Shown here piece after piece: positions 53,559 to 61,569 of a DNA stretch of 64,000 nucleotides. Position 1 is the first letter of the stretch, and each line of letters begins with the position of its first letter. The stretch comes from Burkholderia mayonis (GTDB lineage Bacteria; Pseudomonadota; Gammaproteobacteria; Burkholderiales; Burkholderiaceae): NCBI RefSeq assembly GCF_001523745.2, contig NZ_CP013386.1, positions 1,860,001-1,924,000 on the forward strand, written 5' to 3'. Both the position numbers and the translations under genes were made by a program. Below the pieces are notes generated by a model. It was given only the letters and a program-made list of their open reading frames with translations. It had not been told where the DNA came from and made no database searches.

Positions 53559-55217
53559 ATGAAACCTCGTATCTGGCCGTTCGCGGCTGTATTCGTATTG
53601 ATCGCGCTGGGTTGGACGTTCCTCGTGATGGCGCGGCATTATCACTATTGGCAAGCAACGGGACAGGAGATGCCGGGCATGGCGGCTAGTATTCGCAACG
53701 GGGTATTGGTTGCACTGGGGGGCGTCGCAGCGGCCTTTGCGGCGAGCTATGTGTGGATGCATCGAGCTCCGCATGAGTCGACGCCGGCAACTATGAGTTC
53801 AGCGTCTGCTGCATTGGATACGCACGCAGCGACGACGCACGGCAATAATGGCGCGCCCGCGTTACTCGGTCAGACCGGTGCTAATTACGTGTTAGAGGTT
53901 CGCGGCCTTGGACTTGTCACGGGACATGAAACAAATGAAGAGATCTGGAAGGCTATACGAGCCAAGGCAGACAATCATTCGACGTACATGTCACAAAATC
54001 CCACTGATTATCCGGCAAACAAGGACGAGCGAATGACGGATCTCGGCTTGTCGACTCGGATCAGCTTCAAATTTGGAGCGCGCAATTCCGTCGAATATTG
54101 GCCGGTTCCGGTGTTCATTTGGGAGCCGCCGAAGGACCGCCGTTTCGGTCGCCCCGGAGCAGCACTCGATGGAATTCGGCAAGAGGCGAGCTTGGGGGTA
54201 ACACTGTTGTTGTGGCAGGAGGATGCGAATACGGACGATGGCGCCAGTATCATCGAAAAGCTGTTTGCGTTCTTCGACTCGCATCCGGATGTGCCGGAGG
54301 CCATCATCTACACGCTGGATGGATCGATGAAGCGCTGGCTCAATGAAACCCCCGGCTACATCGATACGTTCGGACAGTCCAACATTCCTTCAATGCCGGA
54401 CAGCATGGTCGCGATGCTAGTGTCCCGCTCCGATCGAGTTGATCGACTGATTCGTCCGTATGCCGTTGAGCAAACGGAGAATGTAAACAACGGCACCGCC
54501 GACTACGATGTCACGCGGCTGTGGAATTTTTTCTGGAAAGTCAATCAGGATCGGGGGCCGGACAGCTTCACGGCGCATTACGAGGCGGAAGAAAAGCGAG
54601 CCGGAGTGGATACTCCGATGTCGGCCGGTTTTGCAACGTCCGCTTGGTGGCAAGCCAAACTCCCCGATTTCTGGAAAACGATCAGCAACAAAGGCCCGGG
54701 CGAGTTCAAACCCACGCCGTACATCCCCGTGCGCTGGACGACATGGCAGGTGAGGCAATTCGACAACGCGCCGCTGCTCGGCTACCTGCATCGGCCCATC
54801 GACGTGAAGCTCGCCGATGCGCACGGCAAGCCGCTCAAGACCGCGCAGCAGGCGGAAGCGCTCAAGGCGGGGTGGCAGCAGGCCGTCGATACGCTGCCGA
54901 CCGGCGAAACGCCGAAGCGGATCTTCTATGACACGACGGGCGATCGCAGCTGGGTCGCGCCGATCAACCAGGCGCTCGCGCAAAGCGGTCCGTCCGCGCC
55001 GAGTCTCGATGACGTGAAGGAAGGCTACGACATCGGCCGCCGGATCGGGAACACGGGCATCAGCTCGCCGTTGGTGCAAATCGGACTGGGCCTGATCGCA
55101 AGCTACAACGAAGGCGGAGCCAGCGCCACGATCAATCGGCGGCCGAACGGCACGGCGACGATCGTGATGGTGAGCTCACCGACGCACAAGCAACCGGACG
55201 TGAGTCCTTTCCGATAA
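53559..55217 (+). CDS. tla3: DUF2875 protein, Tla3-like effector adaptor
   Basis: 552 residues. An N-terminal membrane anchor (FAAVFVLIALGWTFLVMA) and a second hydrophobic segment (VLVALGGVAAAFAASYVWM) lead to a periplasmic or exposed body: EYWPVPVFIWEPPKDRR, VTLLLWQEDANTDD, RWTTWQVRQFDNAPLLGYLHRP. These fit DUF2875. In Pseudomonas aeruginosa the Tla3 adaptor of this family recruits Tle3 to the VgrG2b spike, and the gene order here (effector then adaptor) is the same. GAAGAGG precedes the ATG. Intact, although its effector and spike are broken. Confidence 0.8.
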   Translation: MKPRIWPFAAVFVLIALGWTFLVMARHYHYWQATGQEMPGMAASIRNGVLVALGGVAAAFAASYVWMHRAPHESTPATMSSASAALDTHAATTHGNNGAPALLGQTGANYVLEVRGLGLVTGHETNEEIWKAIRAKADNHSTYMSQNPTDYPANKDERMTDLGLSTRISFKFGARNSVEYWPVPVFIWEPPKDRRFGRPGAALDGIRQEASLGVTLLLWQEDANTDDGASIIEKLFAFFDSHPDVPEAIIYTLDGSMKRWLNETPGYIDTFGQSNIPSMPDSMVAMLVSRSDRVDRLIRPYAVEQTENVNNGTADYDVTRLWNFFWKVNQDRGPDSFTAHYEAEEKRAGVDTPMSAGFATSAWWQAKLPDFWKTISNKGPGEFKPTPYIPVRWTTWQVRQFDNAPLLGYLHRPIDVKLADAHGKPLKTAQQAEALKAGWQQAVDTLPTGETPKRIFYDTTGDRSWVAPINQALAQSGPSAPSLDDVKEGYDIGRRIGNTGISSPLVQIGLGLIASYNEGGASATINRRPNGTATIVMVSSPTHKQPDVSPFR

Positions 55218-55226
55218 GAGGCCTGT

Positions 55227-55490
55227 ATGCGCGGTGTGATTCGTATCGGTGACTCGACTTCGCATGGCGGCCACGTCGAAACCGGTCGCGAGGGCTCAAC
55301 CGTGATGGGGCGAGCTGTCGCCTGTGTCGGCGATCGCTGCACCTGTCCGATGAACGGACACGATTATTGCGTGATCGTGGAAGGCGACGAGAACGTTCGC
55401 ATCGACGGTCGTGCCGTCGCATTCGACGGCCACAAGACCTCGTGCGGAGCCAACCTGATCTCGTCGATTTCGACGTCGGGGCGCGCGTGA
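55227..55490 (+). CDS. PAAR-domain spike-tip protein
   Basis: 87 residues, a complete PAAR domain: GVIRIGDSTSHGGHVETG, then HDYCVIVEGDENVRIDGR, HKTSCGANL. Cys and His residues at the expected places bind the zinc that caps the VgrG tip. GAGG 6 bases upstream of the ATG; 9 bases after the adaptor gene. No toxin extension. Confidence 0.88.
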   Translation: MRGVIRIGDSTSHGGHVETGREGSTVMGRAVACVGDRCTCPMNGHDYCVIVEGDENVRIDGRAVAFDGHKTSCGANLISSISTSGRA

Positions 55491-55639
55491 TGAAACTCGT
55501 CGGCCGGGACCAATATGATGGTCGTACACGATGATGGTCGTACACGAAACGTAAGCCCCTGAGTCGCCAGCAGTTGCTGCCGCTGCCGCCCGACCAGTTA
55601 CGACGCCTACAGCTCAAGCACCTGGTCCGGAAAACCCAA

Positions 55640-55747
55640 GCGGATCACTTTGTTGCGATCCACACCTTCGTCCCGGATCTTGACTCGCAGCGCGTCGAAG
55701 AACACCACCGGATACATCGTCTCAAGCGGGCGACTTGGCGTGATCAT
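55640..55747 (-). pseudogene. IS256-family transposase scar
   Basis: About 36 codons on the minus strand, MYPVVFFDALRVKIRDEG then VDRNKVI, match the IS256 catalytic-core strand (YPVVYFDALVVKVRD in typical members). The rest is gone. It lies between the type VI module and the LuxC/LuxE operon and marks a joint between imported blocks. Confidence 0.65.
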
Positions 55748-55775
55748 CCGTTTCGTGTGAATTCCGGCGGTTTGG

Positions 55776-56702
55776 TCATAAAGTAATGTCCGGATTGGCG
55801 TAAATCTGGTGCAATTGCGCTGCTTGCTTGTCGCAGAAGCGGATTGCCTGTCCACTCAGGCCGCGCAGCCATAGCAACTGCCAGCCGTCGGACGCCACCG
55901 GCAGCAGTCCGCCAAAGCGGAAGCCGGCCCGCTCCAATTCCGGCCGACACGCCAGCGTTTCCGCGCTGGCCGGCAGCTTCAGATAGATCGGCTTGCCGGC
56001 GGGCATGGTTGCGATCTCGGTCAACTGAGCCTCTGACGGCTGTTGCATGGTTAGCTCCAGCCATTGACCGTGATACGTTAGCGCGAGGCTAGGCAGGCTG
56101 GCGTCGGCGGGCAAGCGTTCTTCTTCACCAAACGTCTGGTGCAGCGGTGCCAGCCATTCGCGCCAGGCTTGCGGCCAGTCCAGTCGCGGAAGCGGCAGCG
56201 GCTTGAGTGGCAGGCAGCCGAAAATGATACTTTCCGGTTCCGGGCATCCGAACGGCGAATCCACGTAGTCGAGTAGCAGTGCCGTGCTGCGAAAACCCAG
56301 CGCCCGAGCCACGTACTGGCTTCGCGGATGGGAGCACACCTGTTTGATGGTCAGCAGCGCAATACCGAGATTGGCTGCTGCCGCACATAGGTGGCGGCCC
56401 AATAGGCTGGCGATACCCTGGCCGCGCGCGTCCGGATGCACCACATTCAGCGCCAGCTCTGCTTGGCCCGGCTGGGCCGGATCCAGCCACAGCGCGGCGT
56501 GTCCCAACAGCCGGCCGTCGCGGACGGCGACCGCCGAACGCCAATGTCCACTGGCATTGCGTTGCTGGATCTGGCTGGGCAGGTAGACATCGGCGTAGAC
56601 GTAGTGGTCGCCATAGACCGTGCGAAACAGCGTGCTGATGTCGATGGCGTCGGACGGCTGGTAGTCGCGCGCACAGATGGCTCGCGGATGGCGAGTGTTC
56701 AT
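55776..56702 (-). CDS. GNAT-family acyltransferase (two-domain)
   Basis: 308 residues. The first half is a GNAT fold: ARDYQPSDAIDISTLFRT start, LNVVHPDARGQGIASLLGRHL with the acyl-CoA pyrophosphate loop (R/Q-x-x-G-x-A/G). The second half repeats a weaker alpha/beta pattern (LALTYHGQWLELTMQQPS) and may be a second, degenerate GNAT domain. The ATG overlaps the stop of the adenylating-enzyme gene. Could N-acylate an amine with an activated acyl group made by the operon; substrate unknown. Confidence 0.75.
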   Translation of the reverse strand: MNTRHPRAICARDYQPSDAIDISTLFRTVYGDHYVYADVYLPSQIQQRNASGHWRSAVAVRDGRLLGHAALWLDPAQPGQAELALNVVHPDARGQGIASLLGRHLCAAAANLGIALLTIKQVCSHPRSQYVARALGFRSTALLLDYVDSPFGCPEPESIIFGCLPLKPLPLPRLDWPQAWREWLAPLHQTFGEEERLPADASLPSLALTYHGQWLELTMQQPSEAQLTEIATMPAGKPIYLKLPASAETLACRPELERAGFRFGGLLPVASDGWQLLWLRGLSGQAIRFCDKQAAQLHQIYANPDITL

Positions 56703-57976
56703 GCCGGCGCCTCCGCCGGCTGATAGTCACGCCGGTCCACCACCCGCAGCAGCTTGCCGGAACGCGGATGGGTGCGCATTTGCTCCGGTGTGGTCTGCCG
56801 CAGTGCCAGGCTCAGTTGCTCTTCTTTGCATAATTCGGCAATCGCCGGCTGGCCGGCCAGCAGCGCCAGCCGCAGCCGCTCCAGATCCAGCGGCGCGCGC
56901 GCCGACAGCAGCAGCGCCAGGCAGTCCCGTCCCCCCTCGCGCGAGATTTCCAGTTGCCAGCCCAGCAGTTCATGTAGCTCGCCCAGCGTCCGGCCCAGTT
57001 CCTCCGGAAACAGCGACAACGTGCCGACGCGGACGCGGTGGCCGTTGCTGGCGCGGCCCAGCAGCGCGAACTTGCGGTTGGGGCCGGGCGGTTCGCGCCA
57101 GCAGCCGAGGTCGCCGCTGGGATATCGGATCACCGGCATTAGTTGGCGCTGCAGATTGGTTACCAGCAACAGGCCGAGTCGGCCCGACTCGTCTATCGTT
57201 TCGCCGCTGTCCTCATCGACGAATTCGACGATGCTGTCGCCATCGAACACCCGGTGTTCGCCATTGCCGCAGTTGGGGTCGGCGTAGCCTATCAGGCCCG
57301 CGTCGACGCTAGCGCAGCCGACCGAGCCGATGCGTGCCCGCGGGAACACCTGCTTCAACAGTTCGATCTGCTCGCCGAATAGGCTTTCGCCGCCGTAGAG
57401 AACGGTTTCGACCTCTGGCAGCACCTGGGTTTTTTCCTCCAGACGATGGGCGAAGCGCAGCAGTTGCGCTGGCACGCCGGCCAGCACATTGATGCGGTGG
57501 CGGTGAATGGCGGCGGCCAGCGCGTCATTGTCGACGCTGCAGGTGAACGGGTATTCCAGTACCGGCACCGGTGCCTGCGCCAGCGCGCCGTGGATGAACA
57601 GCAGGCTGGTGTAGAGGTCGCCGGCGAAGAACAGGTTGGCGACGCGGTCGCCGGGGCGCAACTGACACGCGAGACCACGGCCGAAGGCACGGACGAAGGC
57701 CTGCCATTCGGCGCGGCTGAACACCGACAGCTTGCCGTCGCCGGTGGAGCCGCCGGTCTTGAACACGTGGCCGTCCGCCGGGGCTGCGATCAGGGTCGGC
57801 TGGCGCGACAGGTCGTACGAATCCCCCCAGTAGACGGCGGGGTCGACCGGCGGCAGGTCGGATAGTTGCCAGCCTTGGTCGGGCAGGTCGCGGTAGAGCG
57901 CGCGATAGTGTGGTGAATGGCGTCGGGCGTGTTCGACGAGCGATGTGAGGTTTGGATTCATAGGGTTCGCGTGCAT
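56699..57976 (-). CDS. PaaK-type adenylate-forming enzyme
   Basis: 425 residues from ATG 57976 (57961 is an alternative; neither has a good RBS, consistent with coupling to the gene before). Phenylacetate-CoA ligase-like: FKTGGSTGDGKLSVFSRAEW is the phosphate-binding loop, EYPFTCSVDNDALAAAIH, VLYGGESLFGEQIELL and GSVGCASVDAGLIGYAD give the AMP site, YPSGDLGCW contains the conserved Asp. C-terminal subdomain from about 300. Activates a carboxylic acid as acyl-AMP. 26 bases after the LuxC-PaaK fusion, with which it shares architecture, so duplicate function is possible. Confidence 0.82.
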   Translation of the reverse strand: MHANPMNPNLTSLVEHARRHSPHYRALYRDLPDQGWQLSDLPPVDPAVYWGDSYDLSRQPTLIAAPADGHVFKTGGSTGDGKLSVFSRAEWQAFVRAFGRGLACQLRPGDRVANLFFAGDLYTSLLFIHGALAQAPVPVLEYPFTCSVDNDALAAAIHRHRINVLAGVPAQLLRFAHRLEEKTQVLPEVETVLYGGESLFGEQIELLKQVFPRARIGSVGCASVDAGLIGYADPNCGNGEHRVFDGDSIVEFVDEDSGETIDESGRLGLLLVTNLQRQLMPVIRYPSGDLGCWREPPGPNRKFALLGRASNGHRVRVGTLSLFPEELGRTLGELHELLGWQLEISREGGRDCLALLLSARAPLDLERLRLALLAGQPAIAELCKEEQLSLALRQTTPEQMRTHPRSGKLLRVVDRRDYQPAEAPA

Positions 57977-58002
57977 GCCGGCGCCGCGACGCCGGCCGGG
58001 TT

Positions 58003-60408
58003 TCAACGTCGCAGGTCCAGCACCAGCGGAGTTTTGCCGCTGTGCGGCTGGCGGCGGAATTCGGCGGCCGGGATGGCAGTCACGTCCAGCTGGAGCAGGC
58101 CGCCGCCCACCACCTTGCTCAGCATCGGTTCTTCCAGGAGGCGGGCGCGTATCGCCCTTGCGTCGCCGTCGGCCAGCAGTCGGATGCGATCGCCGCCGCT
58201 GTCGGCGCTGTCCACCAGCCACTGCATCGGCAGACCGATCTTGCCACTCAGTTCAGCAGGGTTGACGAAGATGGTACCCACCCGCAGCAGCGCGCCGTGG
58301 CGACCGATGAGGCGGAAGCGCGGCGTGGCCAAGCCGCAGGGGCAGCCGTCGGGCAGCCACCGGCCGAGATCGCCCAGATCGTAGCGCTTCACCTGCTGTG
58401 CCTCGCGCTCGCGCGAGGTGAACACCATGCGGCCGGGCGCGCCGGGCGCGGCCGGCAGGTCGCTGTCGGTTTCCAGCACTTCCAGCCACTGGGTTTCGGC
58501 CAGCAGGTGGAACTCGCCGTCGACGCAGTGCGGGCAGGCGTGGCCTAGCGGGCCGGCGTCCACCGAGCCGTATATCGCCGAGCGGATCAGCTTCACGCCG
58601 AAGCTGCCGAGGTAGGCGCGCTGGCCGTCGCTGATGTGCTCGCCGCCGCAGAATACCTTGCCCACCCCGCCATAACGGCGCAGCACCTTGTTCTCGCATT
58701 CGAACAACCGGTGCAACGTGCCAGGCATGCCGATCAGGGTATTGATCTGCTGCTCGGCGATGAAGTGGGCGATCTCACCGAAGTCGTCGTCGGACGGACC
58801 GCCCATCGGGTACTGCGCCACGCCCATGTGATCCAGTATCGTAAAGAAGCTGAGCATGCCGCCGTACAGTTTGCCGCCGTACAGCAGGTTCATCGCGCGG
58901 TCGGTGGCCGGGTTCAAGCCAGCGGCCAAGAGGCCGTCGGCGGCGGCGCGCATTTGGCGGTGGTAGTCGCGGTAGCTGAAGCCGGCCAGTTTGGGCGCAC
59001 CGCTGCAGCCGCCGCTGCGGAAGAACAGCTGGGCTCTGCCGTTGGCGGATTGGCTCTGGAAAGTGCTTTTGTCCATCAACGGCAACGCGGCCAGGCCCTC
59101 GGGCTGGGCCGGCGGCGCGTCCAAGTGGGCGTGGCCGGGCAACGCGGCGGCGTCCAGGCTGACCGACACCCGGCGCGACAGCCGCTGCAGCGCGTAGACG
59201 CCGTCGTGCGGCTCGCCGTGGTAGCCGTCGTGCATGCGGCCGGCCGGCGCGATTCGGCTGACGCCGGCGGTCACCAGCGCGCGGCTCAATTCCGGCAATT
59301 GCGATGCGGGGGCGATCAGGCCGCAGCTTTGCAGATGGGTGCGCCATGGGCGCAGGATGCGGGCGAGCGCGGCGCGTGGTGCCGGGCGCAGTTCCACGGT
59401 GCGAAACAGCGGCGACGGTGCCAGTTCTTGGCGCGTATTCCAAGCCAGCCGCCAGCCCTTGCCGGCAAGCACCTGGCCCTGGCCGTTGGCGAAGGCCTGG
59501 TCCAGTTGGTGGAAGGCCATGCGGGTGCTGATCTCGGCGGCCTCCTGCAAGTCCGGCGTCAGCGCCGGCCACAAGGGCGCGCGACGGTTGAGCGCGGCGG
59601 CCAGCCGCCGCGCCATCTCGTGGATCACGGCCGGATCGTCGCTGTCCACCAGCATGGCCTGCGGACTGGAGCAGGCCTGCTGGTCGTGGCGGCAAATGTC
59701 GTCGGCCAGCGCATCCAACTGATCATCCGCGGCGGCGGCGGGGTCCAGATAGGCGAAGCTGATGCGGTTGCCCCAGTCTATCCAACGGCAGCCGGCTGGC
59801 AGCCGGCCGCGAATGGCGGCCAGCGCGGCGTCGCCGCCCCAGGCCGACACGCCGTCGGCGTCGGCCATCAGCAGGGGAAGTGCCTCGCTCGCCGTGGGCA
59901 GTACGGCGATATGCGCGGCCAACTGGCCGTCGGCGTCGTGCTGCAGCAATTCGGCCAGCAGCCGGGCGCTCAGGCCCCGGTCGCTGCCGCTGGGGCGCAA
60001 CCAGTTGACGTTGCCGGCCAGCAGGCCTTCCAGCACCGCCATGAAGGGTAGCAGCGCGGCGTTGGACGGGGTGACGTGCACCACCAGACCCAGCGGCCGC
60101 CAGGCCTCGAAGTGCGCCTCGCGGTAGTCGGGACGGCGCAGCGAGAACGGACTTTCGCCCAGCTCGCGTTCCAGCTTGGCCTGCAGCGCCTCGCGGCGGC
60201 AGAAGGCGGCCAGCCCGGCACGCGCTGCCTCGTCCGGCAGCAGGTGGTGGTCGGCCCGGGCGAGGGCGTCGGCGAAGCGTTCGGCGCAGGACAGCACCGC
60301 CTCTGCGTCTGGCGGCGCGGCCAGGGTATCGGTGAGGCGGGCGCGCAGGGTGGCCAGCGCGGCATCGAGCTCGATGTCGGCGCGCAGTTCGCCATGAATC
60401 AGGTACAT
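58003..60408 (-). CDS. LuxC acyl reductase fused to PaaK-type adenylating domain
   Basis: 801 residues. Residues 1 to ~430 are LuxC, an aldehyde-dehydrogenase-fold acyl reductase: VVHVTPSNAALLPFMAVLEG, NVNWLRPSGSDRGL, and RHDQQACSSPQAMLVD with the catalytic Cys near residue 243. After a Pro-rich linker, residues ~460-801 form a PaaK/LuxE-like domain: LFFRSGGCSGAPKLAGFSY (P-loop), GGEHISDGQRAYLGSFGVKL, YGSVDAGPLGHACPHCVDGE, YDLGDLGRWLPDGCPCGLAT. The fusion would combine activation and NAD(P)H reduction of a carboxylic acid to an aldehyde in one chain. AAGGAG lies inside the last codons of the LuxE-like gene, one base before the ATG. Confidence 0.85.
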   Translation of the reverse strand: MYLIHGELRADIELDAALATLRARLTDTLAAPPDAEAVLSCAERFADALARADHHLLPDEAARAGLAAFCRREALQAKLERELGESPFSLRRPDYREAHFEAWRPLGLVVHVTPSNAALLPFMAVLEGLLAGNVNWLRPSGSDRGLSARLLAELLQHDADGQLAAHIAVLPTASEALPLLMADADGVSAWGGDAALAAIRGRLPAGCRWIDWGNRISFAYLDPAAAADDQLDALADDICRHDQQACSSPQAMLVDSDDPAVIHEMARRLAAALNRRAPLWPALTPDLQEAAEISTRMAFHQLDQAFANGQGQVLAGKGWRLAWNTRQELAPSPLFRTVELRPAPRAALARILRPWRTHLQSCGLIAPASQLPELSRALVTAGVSRIAPAGRMHDGYHGEPHDGVYALQRLSRRVSVSLDAAALPGHAHLDAPPAQPEGLAALPLMDKSTFQSQSANGRAQLFFRSGGCSGAPKLAGFSYRDYHRQMRAAADGLLAAGLNPATDRAMNLLYGGKLYGGMLSFFTILDHMGVAQYPMGGPSDDDFGEIAHFIAEQQINTLIGMPGTLHRLFECENKVLRRYGGVGKVFCGGEHISDGQRAYLGSFGVKLIRSAIYGSVDAGPLGHACPHCVDGEFHLLAETQWLEVLETDSDLPAAPGAPGRMVFTSREREAQQVKRYDLGDLGRWLPDGCPCGLATPRFRLIGRHGALLRVGTIFVNPAELSGKIGLPMQWLVDSADSGGDRIRLLADGDARAIRARLLEEPMLSKVVGGGLLQLDVTAIPAAEFRRQPHSGKTPLVLDLRR

Positions 60409-60409
60409 T

Positions 60410-61540
60410 TCAGGACTCCTTGATCAATTCGGACGCGGCCATCGCGCAGTTGCGGCTCTTGCTGGTGCCGGCGCGGCCCAGGAGATCGAACCAGTCGGTG
60501 GCCAGGCCGCAGCCGCAGCGTTCGGCCGGTTGCAGCACGGCTAGGTCGCTCAGCAGCATGCTGTGCGCTGGGCTCGAAGTGATGTAGGGCGAGACCAAGT
60601 GCAGGAAGCCGACCTCGCCATAGGGCAGGCAAGCCAGCGTGGCGGTATCGCGCGTCCAGACGCGTGCCCAGCTGGGCACGTGAAAATGGTGGCGTGGGCA
60701 TTCGATATAGGGCACCGAATGTTCGACCGAGCCGTAGCCGTCGCGGCAGCGCTCGTCCGGCACGCCGATCTGTTCGCCCAAGCGGCGGTGCAGCTCGGCC
60801 TTGGGTATGGCCTGGTCGGCGTGGGTTTTCCAGCCGCCGCCAAGGAAAACCAACGATTCCGGATGCAGTGCCAGCGGCGGCAGGCCCATGTCACGCATAC
60901 GCTCCAGCGTGAACCACAGGAACGCCGGGAAGCCCAAGATGCGCACCGGCAGGCCGTCATCGGCGAATTCCTGCAGTGCGCGTATCGTGCCGAACGGGTC
61001 GAATTCGTTGCCCTTGCCGTTGTGACGCAGCGCGTAGACGGCGCGGTTGATCGGTGCGTACTTGCACAGGAACTGGTCGGTATAGGCCGTGCCCAAGGTG
61101 ATGGCGCCGGCCGGCTCGTAGCTGAGGAGCAGGTAGTTGCACGGCGTCTGCGGCGTGTTCCAGCCGTAGTGGTCGAAGATGCGGTCCACCATGCGCTGAG
61201 CGGCGCCTATGCTGCGCGCATCGTAGCGCATTCGGCTCTTTTGTCCGGTGGTGCCGGACGAGGTCAGCTCCAGCGCATCCTCGCCGGTCTTGCTCAACAG
61301 CAGGTTGCGCTTGAAATAATTGGCGAATATGGGCGGCAGCTGTGACCAGTCGGAGAGGTCGGCCAGCCGCTCGGGCGCGAAGCCATTCTGCTCCAGCCAG
61401 CGGCGATAACCGGGGCTGTGCTCGCAGTGGAAATCGACGAGCTCGCGCATCGCGGCGTCGAACAATCGGTCGCATTCGGCTTCGGCGCGGTAGGGTTGTT
61501 CGAGCGCGCACAGGGTCTCGACGTGGGGGAGCGGGGTCAT
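60410..61540 (-). CDS. LuxE-like acyl-protein synthetase
   Basis: 376 residues, the size of LuxE. N-terminal FHCEHSPGYRRWLEQNGF, LELTSSGTTGQKSRM as the phosphate loop, FLVFLGGGWKTHADQAIP region, YGSVEHSVPYIEC for the nucleotide. A C-terminal Cys in SRNCAMAASEL is at the place of the LuxE cysteine that carries the acyl group. LuxE activates a fatty acid as acyl-AMP then transfers it to itself and to LuxC for reduction. Directly upstream of and coupled to the LuxC fusion. Confidence 0.85.
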   Translation of the reverse strand: MTPLPHVETLCALEQPYRAEAECDRLFDAAMRELVDFHCEHSPGYRRWLEQNGFAPERLADLSDWSQLPPIFANYFKRNLLLSKTGEDALELTSSGTTGQKSRMRYDARSIGAAQRMVDRIFDHYGWNTPQTPCNYLLLSYEPAGAITLGTAYTDQFLCKYAPINRAVYALRHNGKGNEFDPFGTIRALQEFADDGLPVRILGFPAFLWFTLERMRDMGLPPLALHPESLVFLGGGWKTHADQAIPKAELHRRLGEQIGVPDERCRDGYGSVEHSVPYIECPRHHFHVPSWARVWTRDTATLACLPYGEVGFLHLVSPYITSSPAHSMLLSDLAVLQPAERCGCGLATDWFDLLGRAGTSKSRNCAMAASELIKES

Positions 61541-61569
61541 GGCAGTTCCAGTGAACAAGAAAGCGGACG

